Below are positions 5,333 to 13,321 of a DNA stretch of 19,958 nt, in pieces (the first letter of the stretch is position 1; every line of letters starts with the position of its first letter). The translations under genes and the position numbers were made by a program. The notes beneath the pieces are model-generated. The model saw nothing but the letters and a program-made list of their open reading frames with translations, was not told where the DNA came from and did not search any database. This DNA comes from Oscillospiraceae bacterium (GTDB lineage: Bacteria; Bacillota; Clostridia; Oscillospirales; Oscillospiraceae), in assembly GCA_902802215.1 (NCBI GenBank), contig CADCLH010000008.1, positions 1 to 19,958 on the forward strand, in the 5' to 3' direction.

Positions 5333-7026
5333 AACGGAAGCACCGGTTGAGCGACGATGGCCTGAACTTCTGGCAGCCGGCGTCCGACATGTTCAGCGCC
5401 CTGATGATGATCCTGATGCTGGTCATCCTTCTCCTGTGCCTGTATCTTGTACATATCCCCGACCACGAGCAGGTCGATCCCTGGTACGGCGACGAGGAGG
5501 GCGGAGACTGGACCGACGACGGGCGGCCCACGCCGACCATGTACGTATGGTCGGACGACGGGGGCGGCGGCCATACGTTCACACCCATGCCCACGCCCAG
5601 TCTGACGCCTTCCCCCTCCCCCACGCCCACGCCTACGCCCACCCCGACGCCCGACCTCCCGGGCAGCGGCGGCGGCAGCGGCGGCGGTACCGGCGGCGGC
5701 AACGGTCAGGGAGAGGGACCCGGCGACACGCCGGATCTGGGGCTCAAGTCCGCCGTGTACGTCATGCTGGTGGATGCGGAGACCGACCGCACCGTCAAGG
5801 AGGCGAACGTGCAGTTCGAGCTCTACGGCGGTGAGAACAGCGCGCTCCAGATCCTCAACACCTATTATCCGGAGCGGATCTCCTACCGCTTCTATGAAAC
5901 CACCGAGGCCGGCACCTACTTCTTCCCCGAAAAGCTCACGCTCGGCGATTATGAGCTGCACGAGCTCTCCGAGGCGGAGGGGTATGAGCCCTCGGAAAAC
6001 ATCCCGTTCATTCTGGCGGACACCTATGACTGGGACGATCCCTTCGTCGTGCGGGTCCCTGTGATGCCGTCAAAGAACATCATCCGCGTGCAGATGGTCG
6101 ACGCCGAGACCGGGCGCGGCATCTCCGGCGGGAGCTTCGACGTCCTGGCGGCGGAGAACATCGTCACCGCAGACGGTACGCTCCGCTACCGCGCGGGACA
6201 GATCGTGGACGAGCTCGTCTGCGGGGAGGACGGCTACGGCGAGAGTGAACCGCTCTATCTGGGACAGTACACCCTGCGGCAGCGCGAGATCCCGCAGTAC
6301 TACGCCGGATTCCTTCAGGAGCCCGCGGTCGAGGTGGTCAAGGAGTCCAAGGTCGCGCCGGCCCCGGAGGTGCTCCCCAGCCAGCGCATGAGGCTCCGCT
6401 TCTCGCTCGCCGACGAGCTGTACGAAACCGGTCTCGCCGGGGTGCACTTTGAAATCGTCTCCGGCCGGGGCGAACGCCTGGAGGCCGTCACCGATTCCAC
6501 CGGCAGCTTCCTGCTCGACAGCCTCGACAAGGGGACGAGCTACCGCATCCGCCAGCTGGACGCGCCCGGCGGATACCGGATCACCACGCCGGAGATCCCC
6601 GTGCAGATCGACGCGCTCGGCTATGTCGACGGCGAAGCGGAGAGCTCCGTGGCCGCCACCAACCGCATGATCCGCGTCCAGATCGGGATCACGGCCGAGT
6701 TCGGGAAAATGCAGATCCCCGGCATCAACCTCGCCCTGTACTCATCGCAGAACGAGCTGATCCGCACCTGGACCAGCTCGGGCAGCGAAGCGCTCTTTGA
6801 ATCGCTCTCGCCCGGCGCCTACTATGTCGTCAAGGGCGCCGACAAGGAGAGCCGCAGCGATATCCGCATCCGGGATACCGCGGAGATCCAGCAGATCAAT
6901 CTGCACGACAGCTATACGGTGCATTATGTGATCTACGGCGCGGCGCTGGTCCTGGCGCTCGCCCTGCTCGCGCTGATACTCCTGCTGATGCGCAGGAAAC
7001 GGAAAAAACGGCAGAGCGCCGGATAA
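5329..7026 (+). CDS. MotB/TolR-like stator subunit with a stalk, Cna-B/SpaA-like domains and a second membrane helix
   Basis: A 565-residue protein. The short basic N-terminus, W15, P17 and D20 followed by a single helix (21-41, MFSALMMILMLVILLLCLYL) match the pattern of MotB/ExbD/TolR B subunits, where this Asp carries the proton. Instead of an OmpA-like peptidoglycan-binding domain it has an acidic segment (44-65), a Thr-Pro run (85-109), a Gly-rich hinge (112-132), and about four Ig-like repeats near 139-245, 250-345, 352-447 and 447-528. Repeat 3 reads like a Cna-B/SpaA domain (GVHFEI, VTDSTGSF, LDAPGGY). A C-terminal helix (532-554) and RRKRKKR tail place the end in the cytoplasm. There is no LPXTG motif. 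The start overlaps the MotA-EAL gene. The B-subunit role is inferred from gene pairing, D20 and topology. Confidence 0.75.
   Translation: MKRKHRLSDDGLNFWQPASDMFSALMMILMLVILLLCLYLVHIPDHEQVDPWYGDEEGGDWTDDGRPTPTMYVWSDDGGGGHTFTPMPTPSLTPSPSPTPTPTPTPTPDLPGSGGGSGGGTGGGNGQGEGPGDTPDLGLKSAVYVMLVDAETDRTVKEANVQFELYGGENSALQILNTYYPERISYRFYETTEAGTYFFPEKLTLGDYELHELSEAEGYEPSENIPFILADTYDWDDPFVVRVPVMPSKNIIRVQMVDAETGRGISGGSFDVLAAENIVTADGTLRYRAGQIVDELVCGEDGYGESEPLYLGQYTLRQREIPQYYAGFLQEPAVEVVKESKVAPAPEVLPSQRMRLRFSLADELYETGLAGVHFEIVSGRGERLEAVTDSTGSFLLDSLDKGTSYRIRQLDAPGGYRITTPEIPVQIDALGYVDGEAESSVAATNRMIRVQIGITAEFGKMQIPGINLALYSSQNELIRTWTSSGSEALFESLSPGAYYVVKGADKESRSDIRIRDTAEIQQINLHDSYTVHYVIYGAALVLALALLALILLLMRRKRKKRQSAG
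5581..5724 (+). repeat. Low-complexity Thr-Pro then Gly-rich coding tract
   Basis: Tandem ACGCCC-type hexamers encode an alternating Thr/Ser-Pro rod (residues 85-109), followed by GGC-rich codons encoding Gly/Ser (112-132). The tract is in frame within the stator-like gene and forms an extended, flexible wall-spanning stalk. Such DNA is prone to length change by slippage. Confidence 0.85.
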
Positions 7027-7066
7027 CGGAACACGGCTCCGCCCCGGAAAACGATCTTTGAACAAC

Positions 7067-7075
7067 AGGAGGTGA
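7067..7075 (+). promoter_or_regulatory. Strong ribosome binding site setting a TTG start
   Basis: AGGAGGTGA is a near-perfect Shine-Dalgarno sequence with 9 bases from AGGAGG to the TTG at 7082. No ATG or GTG in that frame lies at suitable spacing, so TTG is the start. Confidence 0.75.
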
Positions 7076-7081
7076 CGCTCC

Positions 7082-9421
7082 TTGCAGGAAACGGAAACCC
7101 AAAGCAATCATGTGATACGGGTCCGCGTCAGCGATCTGCTCTTCGCGCTTCAGAAGCGCTGGATGATTATCGTCGCGCTTTCGCTCGTGGGGTTTACCTT
7201 CGGCCTGATCCTGTCCGCGATGACGGTGGTGCAGAGCTCCTATCAGACCTACACCATCTCCGGCTCCTTCGCCGTGACGTCCAAGAACGTCTACGGCAAG
7301 TACGTCGGCGGCTACGACGCGCCGAACATCAACGACTTCCATCTGGCGGAAGATATGGTGGACGCGGTGCGCTATGTGCTCCGCAGCGACCATGTCCTCA
7401 ACGAGGTCATCAATCAGAACGAGCTGCTCGGCTACACCATCCCGCAGCTGAGAAGCGCCATCACCGTGACCCAGTACAACACCACGCAGGTCCTGGAGAT
7501 GAAGATCGTCTGGCGCAACGCGGAGGAGGGCGTCGCCCTCTGGAACGCCATCGTCGAAACCGCCAGCGGCATCCTGCCGGAAACGCTTCAGCTGGGCTCG
7601 CTCGCGATCATCAACGAGCCGCAGGCCGAGCAGATCGGCGTCGTGGGGAGCGGCAGCAACAAGGTCGTTCTGCTCACGATCCTGGGCTTCTCGGCGGGCA
7701 TCGGTTATGCGGTCATCGAGCTGCTGATGCATCCCACGCTCAACAACGTCCGCGACGTGGAGACGCTTTTCGGCATGGAGACCATCGGCGTGATCCCGCG
7801 CGACACCGATTTCTACAAGCGCAAGGGCTCCATCATGACCCAGGAGGATGTGGGCAACTCCGTCGTGGTGCAGAATTTCTCGGCCGCAGCCTATATCCTG
7901 CGCAACCGTCTGGGCACCAGGGAGGAGCACCACTGCTTCTATGTCACCTCGGCCGCGCTCGGCGAGGGCAAAACAACGGTGGCCGCCAATCTGGCCATCC
8001 AGCTCTCCGACATGGAGCACCGCGTGCTGCTGATCGACTTCGATACCCGCAACCCCCGGCTCGGCGCGCTGTTTCTGAACAAGGTCGATTACGCGCAGTC
8101 GCTCAACGCGCTCTATCGGGGCGACGCCACGGAGGAAGAGGCCATCACGACGCTGTCCGGTTTTCTCGATCTGCTGCCGGCCGTGCTGGAGCACAACGCC
8201 ATCAGCGTGGACAGCACCCTGATCGAGCTGGTCGAAAAGCTGAAGCAGAATTACGAGTATGTGATCCTGGACGCTCCCCCCGTGGGCGTGGTCTCCGGTA
8301 CGCTGAGCCTGAATCAGGTGGCGAATACCGCGCTGTTTGTCATCGGCTACGATATCTCCTCCCTGCCGGAGATCCAGAGCTCCCTCGAAAAGCTGTACAA
8401 GTCCGGCACCCGCGTGCTCGGCTGTATCGTCAACAACGTCGTCTCGGGCCGCTCGCTCGGCATGTCGCAGACCGCGGACGACTATAAAAGAAACATCGGG
8501 AGAAAAGCCCGGGAAAAGAAGAAAAGTCAGGAGAAATACGGCTTTGAGGACGACGGCAGGCAGACGCCCGCCGTGAAGCGGAAGGGAAGACGCGCGAAAG
8601 CCTCCGGGAAGAACGCTTCCGCCGACCTGCCCCGGCCCGGCGACGGCGGCCCCCGGATCGTCGTACGGCGGAACGTCTACGAGGACACCCTCGACCGGCC
8701 GGAGGAAAAGCCCGTGTCGGTCGACGAGCAGAGCGTTGTGCAGGAGCTCGTCAAGATCGGCCTCGACGGCAGCTGGGATTCGCAGGCGCAGAGCGCGGCG
8801 GCGCAGCCGATCCGGATCGAAAAGACGGCGGAGCCGCCGGAGGCCCCCGCTCCGGAGCTCGTACAGCTCCCGCCGGAGGAAGAGGGCCCGACGCCGCGGG
8901 AGCATGCGGGTCCGGCGCCCGTTTCCCCGGAGGCCGAAGCGGAACAGACGGGTCTGCCGTCGGGTGAAAGCGCACTGTCCGACAGACCGCACGAGACTCT
9001 TCCGCACGCCGCAGCCCCCGCCCCGGAGCCTCCGCGGAACGATGCGCGGAAAGCCGCCCGGACCGCCCCCGCATCCGCCCCCAGCCGGAGAAGGGCAGGC
9101 GCGAAGCTGCCGCTCTTCCTCCTGCTTGCGGTGCCTGTGACTCTGGCGGGCATTCTCCTGCTCCTGGCCGTTTCGGCGGGCATCCTCGCCGCCGCAGCCG
9201 CCTCCGGTGCGTTCTGCGCCTCCTGCTTTATGTCGGCGCTGACGGCCATGACGCTTCTTGAGGAAAAACTGGTCGCGATCGGGACGGCGCTGGTTTCGCT
9301 GGCTGTGAGCCTGCTGCTGTTCCGGCTCATGGCGGCGGTGCCCGCGCGCGGGATACCCGCGCTCTTGCGCGCGGCGGCGGCATGCTGCCGCAGGTGGTGT
9401 TACGGGGAGGATGTACAATGA
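7082..9421 (+). CDS. Wzz-type co-polymerase fused to BY-kinase, with disordered tail and extra membrane domain
   Basis: A 779-residue protein starting at TTG. Residues 10-215 are a Wzz/chain-length-determinant module with helices at 29-48 and 195-215 around an extracellular domain. Residues 260-475 are a bacterial tyrosine kinase of the CpsD/CapB type: Walker A SAALGEGKTT (290-299), Walker A' LLIDFDTRNP (316-325; D319 and D321) and Walker B YVILDAPP (393-400). This class controls polysaccharide chain length and export through autophosphorylation cycles. Unusually the C-terminal Tyr cluster is missing; after 475 only Y486, Y533 and Y774 occur. Instead there is a Pro/Glu/Ala-rich disordered stretch (about 500-670) and a hydrophobic domain of about three helices (675-750) that I do not recognise. 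It overlaps the next gene by 4 bases. The kinase and Wzz calls are firm. Confidence 0.88.
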   Translation: MQETETQSNHVIRVRVSDLLFALQKRWMIIVALSLVGFTFGLILSAMTVVQSSYQTYTISGSFAVTSKNVYGKYVGGYDAPNINDFHLAEDMVDAVRYVLRSDHVLNEVINQNELLGYTIPQLRSAITVTQYNTTQVLEMKIVWRNAEEGVALWNAIVETASGILPETLQLGSLAIINEPQAEQIGVVGSGSNKVVLLTILGFSAGIGYAVIELLMHPTLNNVRDVETLFGMETIGVIPRDTDFYKRKGSIMTQEDVGNSVVVQNFSAAAYILRNRLGTREEHHCFYVTSAALGEGKTTVAANLAIQLSDMEHRVLLIDFDTRNPRLGALFLNKVDYAQSLNALYRGDATEEEAITTLSGFLDLLPAVLEHNAISVDSTLIELVEKLKQNYEYVILDAPPVGVVSGTLSLNQVANTALFVIGYDISSLPEIQSSLEKLYKSGTRVLGCIVNNVVSGRSLGMSQTADDYKRNIGRKAREKKKSQEKYGFEDDGRQTPAVKRKGRRAKASGKNASADLPRPGDGGPRIVVRRNVYEDTLDRPEEKPVSVDEQSVVQELVKIGLDGSWDSQAQSAAAQPIRIEKTAEPPEAPAPELVQLPPEEEGPTPREHAGPAPVSPEAEAEQTGLPSGESALSDRPHETLPHAAAPAPEPPRNDARKAARTAPASAPSRRRAGAKLPLFLLLAVPVTLAGILLLLAVSAGILAAAAASGAFCASCFMSALTAMTLLEEKLVAIGTALVSLAVSLLLFRLMAAVPARGIPALLRAAAACCRRWCYGEDVQ

Positions 9422-9618
9422 GCGGAACGAAAAGAGTGTTCATCGTTGTTCTTTTGATCCTCATCGTTCTCGGCCTGATCGCGGTCGCCGCCGGCTATGT
9501 GCTCGGCGCAGATCCGCTTCGGATCATCCCGGAGCTGGTACAGCAGGCCGCCGAACGCTTCCGGGGCCTGATCGGGGAGAGCTCCGGCGTTTTCGCCGCG
9601 CTCCCCGCGGCGGCCTGA
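9418..9618 (+). CDS. Small single-helix membrane protein
   Basis: A 66-residue protein with a short basic N-terminus, one helix (about residues 7-29, VFIVVLLILIVLGLIAVAAGYVL) and a short amphipathic segment (PELVQQAAERFRGLI). The start at 9418 has GGGGAGG 7 bases upstream and forms an ATGA overlap with the kinase stop, which supports real translation. I recognise no family. Its position between kinase and VanZ genes suggests an accessory part of the membrane polysaccharide machinery. Confidence 0.6.
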   Translation: MSGTKRVFIVVLLILIVLGLIAVAAGYVLGADPLRIIPELVQQAAERFRGLIGESSGVFAALPAAA

Positions 9619-9651
9619 GCGGGCCGAATCTGACAGAAAGGAGCCGTTGGG

Positions 9652-10356
9652 ATGGGACGCTTCGGAAACATTGACCTCATGCAGCTGGTGCTGGTCGCGA
9701 TCCTGCTGCTGTGCGGCTATTTCTTCCTTTTCCAGGCGGTGGCCAAGCGCGCGGCGAGCCGCTCCGCCATCCCGATGCTGGCGGTGGTGCTCCTGCTGGT
9801 GTACCTGCTGATCTCGCTGCCGCTGGTGCTGATCATCAGCCAGATGGGCGGGTTGAGCTTTACCTTCCTCGCCCTGCTGATCTTGGCGGCCTTCATCGGA
9901 CTGGTGGCCTTTCTGTCCTTTTTGTTCAAGAACTTCCGGCAGATCAACAAGGGCATGCTGCTGCTGTTCCTGCTGTATCTGCTGATGACCGGCTATTTCA
10001 CGATTTTCTCCCGCCGCGGGCGCGTCCAGACGGAGATCATGCTGAAGTTCGACTCCATCGAGGAGGCCGTCCGCCGGCATTCCTTGCAGCCGCTGCAGCA
10101 TCTGTGGCTGAACGTCGCCATGTTCGTGCCCCTCGGAATGCTCTTTCCCGCGATCTGCCCGCAGCATCTCAACAAGCTCTCGTGCGTGCTCCCGCTCGGG
10201 ATGCTGCTCACCACGCTGATCGAGACGACGCAGCTGATCCTGCGCATCGGTCAGTGCGATTTGGAGGACCTGGTCGCCAACACCGCCGGCGCCTGCCTCG
10301 GACTGTTCCTGTACAGACTGTACCGGCGCATGGTCCCGGAACGCGGCGCGCAATAG
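9652..10356 (+). CDS. VanZ family membrane protein
   Basis: A 234-residue protein with about six to seven helices. The C-terminal half has the VanZ pattern: NVAMFVPLGMLFP (154-166), the buried E191 and Q194 in LIETTQL, R198, D206 and NTAGACLG (210-217). VanZ proteins are named for low-level teicoplanin resistance in the VanA cluster, but relatives occur widely in Bacillota surface-polysaccharide loci with no proven biochemical role. The N-terminal roughly 100 residues add extra helices beyond the core domain. AAAGGAG lies 8 to 9 bases before the start. In this setting a cell-surface assembly role is more likely than drug resistance. Confidence 0.85.
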   Translation: MGRFGNIDLMQLVLVAILLLCGYFFLFQAVAKRAASRSAIPMLAVVLLLVYLLISLPLVLIISQMGGLSFTFLALLILAAFIGLVAFLSFLFKNFRQINKGMLLLFLLYLLMTGYFTIFSRRGRVQTEIMLKFDSIEEAVRRHSLQPLQHLWLNVAMFVPLGMLFPAICPQHLNKLSCVLPLGMLLTTLIETTQLILRIGQCDLEDLVANTAGACLGLFLYRLYRRMVPERGAQ

Positions 10357-10421
10357 GGAGACGGCATTTCTTCGGCCGCTGGGCGGCCCTTCGATGAACA
10401 CCGGGGGACAGGAGAGGCGTT

Positions 10422-11741
10422 ATGACACGCAGTGAAAACCTGAGACGGGTTGAAAACAGCGTATATACCGAGCTGGCAGTGGTGTTCTGCCTGCTGGTGT
10501 CGCTCGGCTTTCCGGGCAGCCTGACCAACGTTGTGGGCGAGACCGTCGGGAAAATGATGGAATACGCCGCGTTCCTGATCGAGATCGCGCTGGTCCTCTT
10601 TTCCGGCGCGGACACCTGGCAGGATGTCGAGCTCATCCACCTGGACAGGAAATATGCGGCGCTGTACCTCTATGTCTTCTTCTGCTTCGGGCTGTCCATG
10701 CTGGTCACGTTCGACCGGAAGGCCCAGATCATCACCTGCTCGCGTCTGGTCGTGACGCTGATGTTCGTCATCTGGCTGCAGGAGCGATACCGGCTCGAGA
10801 CGCTGCTGGAGCTGATCTGCATGGCCCAGGGAGCCTTCGTTCTGGTGACGATCCTGTTCATCCTTCGCTATCCGCAGTACGCCTATCTGTCCACGGAGGA
10901 CTATACGCACGCCCTGGTCGGTCTGTACGAGACAAAGAACGCCTGCGGCACACAGCTGGATTTCGGCATCGCGGCGGTGATCCTGCTGCTGCGGGAAAAG
11001 CGGCGGCACCGGCAGGCGCCGCTCCGCTGGTGGCTGCTGCTGGCCGTCCAGATCGTGCTCCTGCTGATGTGCAAGGCGACCGGCGCGATCATCACGGCGA
11101 TCGTCACGCTGCTGCCGATCTACTTTTTCCGGCATGTCCGGCTGCCGCTGGCCCTCGTCTACATCACGGTCAACATCGTGTTCCTCTTCTGCATGCTGAC
11201 GCTGATGCCCTATTTTGAGGATATCCTTGTCGCCATGGGAAAGGACGCGACGCTCACCGGCCGCATCCCCATGTGGCAGCGGGTCATCGAGATCATGACC
11301 AACGACCACACGATGACCGGCTACGGCTACGGGATGTTCTGGCGGGACCCGAGCGCCCTGCTGAAGATGCAGACGGGCTTCAGTATGCGCAAGGACCCCT
11401 TTATGGCCTCGCTCACCACCGGCGCGCACAATGTCGTGATGGAGACCTGGCTCAACACGGGGCTGCTGGGCATCGGCGCTTTTTTTATGGCGATGCTCTT
11501 TTCGTTCCGGAACATCTTTGCCCTGTCCCAGGTGCAGTATGAGGTCTCCGCGACGATCATGGCTTTTTTGACCTTTAACGGGCTGACCGAGCGCTGCCTC
11601 GGCGGCAACTACGACTACAGGACCGTCGCCGTCTTTCTGGCGATGTCCATCGCCTGCAACGCGGCCGGGAGCGTACTGCGCACCGCGGGGATGCCCGGGG
11701 CCGCGAAGCAGGCCGCCGCATCCGTTCCAATCGAGAGATAA
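10422..11741 (+). CDS. O-antigen ligase/Wzy-type polysaccharide polymerase
   Basis: A 439-residue protein with about eleven membrane helices and a large outer loop between late helices, the topology of Wzy polymerases and WaaL-type ligases. The loop and its flanks hold the family marks GRIPMWQRVIEI (280-291, with R281 and W285), the GYGYG turn near 300-304 and GAHNVVMETWLNTGLLG (334-350, with H336 and N337). It would join lipid-linked repeat units into polymer on the outer face of the membrane. A kinase/Wzz upstream and a flippase directly downstream support polymerase rather than ligase. GGAGAGG precedes the ATG. Specificity cannot be read from the sequence. Confidence 0.85.
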   Translation: MTRSENLRRVENSVYTELAVVFCLLVSLGFPGSLTNVVGETVGKMMEYAAFLIEIALVLFSGADTWQDVELIHLDRKYAALYLYVFFCFGLSMLVTFDRKAQIITCSRLVVTLMFVIWLQERYRLETLLELICMAQGAFVLVTILFILRYPQYAYLSTEDYTHALVGLYETKNACGTQLDFGIAAVILLLREKRRHRQAPLRWWLLLAVQIVLLLMCKATGAIITAIVTLLPIYFFRHVRLPLALVYITVNIVFLFCMLTLMPYFEDILVAMGKDATLTGRIPMWQRVIEIMTNDHTMTGYGYGMFWRDPSALLKMQTGFSMRKDPFMASLTTGAHNVVMETWLNTGLLGIGAFFMAMLFSFRNIFALSQVQYEVSATIMAFLTFNGLTERCLGGNYDYRTVAVFLAMSIACNAAGSVLRTAGMPGAAKQAAASVPIER

Positions 11742-11743
11742 AG

Positions 11744-11749
11744 AAGGTG
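11744..11749 (+). promoter_or_regulatory. Ribosome binding site for a TTG-start flippase gene
   Basis: AAGGTG begins 3 bases after the wzy-type stop codon and lies 5 bases before TTG at 11755. A different-frame TTG at 11751 is too close. No ATG near the N-terminus fits better. Confidence 0.5.
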
Positions 11750-11754
11750 CTTGC

Positions 11755-13296
11755 TTGGAAGCTGAAGAGAGCTCGCCGAAAAAGAGCAGGCTGATCCATA
11801 CCGCCCGCACCATGCTCGTCACCGGTCTGGCTTACGCGGTAAACTATGGGATCACGCTGGTCCTGACGCCGTATATCACCCGCACGGTCGGCACCGAGGC
11901 CTACGGCTTCGTGACCCTCGCCAAGCAGTTTACCCAGTACGCCACCATCGTGACCACCGCGCTGAACACGTACGCGGCGCGCTATATCGGGCTTGCCTGG
12001 CACAAGAAAGACCTCCGGCAGGCCAACGTCTATTTCGCCTCGGTTTTCTGGGGCGATCTCTATCTCGGCTTCGGACTGCTGGCGCTCTCTCTGCTTCTGA
12101 CGCTGTTTCTGGAGCGCGTGATCTCCGTCCCGCCCGCCATCGTCTCGGACGTCAAGGCCCTGTTCGTGCTGTCGTTCATTGCCTTCTGGGTGACCACGGT
12201 CTTCTCCGTCTTCGGCTGCGCGGGCTATGTATGCGACCGCATGGATCTCAAGGGCGTCTTCAAGACCCTGTCCTACATCACGAACGCCGCCGTGCTGATC
12301 GTCGCCTATCTGCTCTTCCCCGCGCGGGTGGCTTATGTCGGCGTCGGCACGCTGAGCGCCGCGCTGGTCATCGCGGGGACGGACCTCTGGATGAGCCGGA
12401 AGCTCCTGCCCATGCTGCACACGGCGCGGGAGAATTACTCCTTCCGGGCCGTCCGGCGTCTGGTGAGGGAGGGCTTCTGGGCCTCGTTCAACATGGTGGG
12501 CAATCTCCTGAACAGCGGGCTCGACCTGCTGGTATGCAACCAGATGCTCTCGTCGCTTGCCATGGGGCAGCTGGCCATCGCAAAAACGGTGGACACCATC
12601 GTGCAGAGCCTTTACACGGTGGTCGATCAGGCCTTTATCCCCCGCTTCCTGCACAGCTATGCCGCGCACGGAGTCGACGAGCTGCTGAAGGAGCTCAAGA
12701 CCTCCATGAAGGTCTCCGGCCTGCTTGCGAACATCACCTTCGCCGGGTTCGCCGCGCTGGGCCTGCCGTTCTACCGCCTGTGGATCCCGGGAGAGGATAC
12801 GGTCCTCATCTACCGGCTCACGCTCGTGACGATCCTGACCTGCATCCCGAACGGGGCCATGCATCCGCTGTATTATATCTACGCGCTCAAGCTCAAGCAG
12901 AAATTCCCCTGCTATGTGACGCTGACGGGCGGCCTGTTCAATGTCGCCGGAATGTATGTGCTGATCCGCTACGCGGGCATGGGCGTCTACGCCGTGGCCT
13001 GGACGACGGTGATCGTCATGTGCTTTATCAATTTTGTCTCCAATCCTCTGTATATGGCGCACGTGCTGGAGCTGCCCGCAAAGACCTTTTACCCGGACAT
13101 CGGGCGGAACGTTCTGGCCTGCGGCGCGCTCACGGCGCTGTTCTGCGGCCTGGCCCGCCTGTATACGCCCACAGGCTGGATCACGCTGATCCTGACGGCC
13201 TGCGTATACGGCGCGCTCGGCGCTCCGCTGCACGTCCTGCTGGCGTGCGACCGGGAACAGCGCGCAGCCGTCCTGCGCATGCTGAGGAAACGATAG
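11755..13296 (+). CDS. Wzx-type lipid-linked repeat-unit flippase (MOP/polysaccharide biosynthesis family)
   Basis: A 513-residue protein with about fourteen helices. It starts with a short charged tail and the typical first-helix region RTMLVTGLAYAVNYGITLVL, followed by TPYITRTVGTEAYGFVTLAK, the pattern of PF01943/PF13440 flippases where the conserved R and G of the first loop sit. It would move undecaprenyl-linked repeat units across the membrane for the Wzy polymerase encoded just upstream. The gap to the wzy-type stop is 13 bases, so the genes are co-transcribed. The TTG start may lower expression. I see no reason to prefer a drug-efflux MATE role. Confidence 0.9.
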   Translation: MEAEESSPKKSRLIHTARTMLVTGLAYAVNYGITLVLTPYITRTVGTEAYGFVTLAKQFTQYATIVTTALNTYAARYIGLAWHKKDLRQANVYFASVFWGDLYLGFGLLALSLLLTLFLERVISVPPAIVSDVKALFVLSFIAFWVTTVFSVFGCAGYVCDRMDLKGVFKTLSYITNAAVLIVAYLLFPARVAYVGVGTLSAALVIAGTDLWMSRKLLPMLHTARENYSFRAVRRLVREGFWASFNMVGNLLNSGLDLLVCNQMLSSLAMGQLAIAKTVDTIVQSLYTVVDQAFIPRFLHSYAAHGVDELLKELKTSMKVSGLLANITFAGFAALGLPFYRLWIPGEDTVLIYRLTLVTILTCIPNGAMHPLYYIYALKLKQKFPCYVTLTGGLFNVAGMYVLIRYAGMGVYAVAWTTVIVMCFINFVSNPLYMAHVLELPAKTFYPDIGRNVLACGALTALFCGLARLYTPTGWITLILTACVYGALGAPLHVLLACDREQRAAVLRMLRKR

Positions 13297-13321
13297 GCTC
13301 GAAAGAATCGGAGGGATTGCC

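Noticed and set aside
5581..5724. Tandem hexamers considered as a CRISPR or minisatellite element
   Set aside because: No spacers; the repeats are in frame and encode a Thr-Pro/Gly stalk.
6925..7023. C-terminal helix and basic tail considered as a sortase sorting signal
   Set aside because: The helix and positive tail fit, but no LPXTG-like motif precedes them; the residues before the helix read INLHDSYTVHY.
6896..9418. Minus-strand open frame of 840 codons opposite the kinase gene
   Set aside because: Low-complexity Arg/His/Gln/Asp composition, no motifs, and fully antisense to the clear Wzz/BY-kinase.
9652..10356. VanZ protein as evidence for glycopeptide resistance
   Set aside because: No vanA, vanH, vanX or vanY-type genes nearby; VanZ relatives are common in polysaccharide loci.
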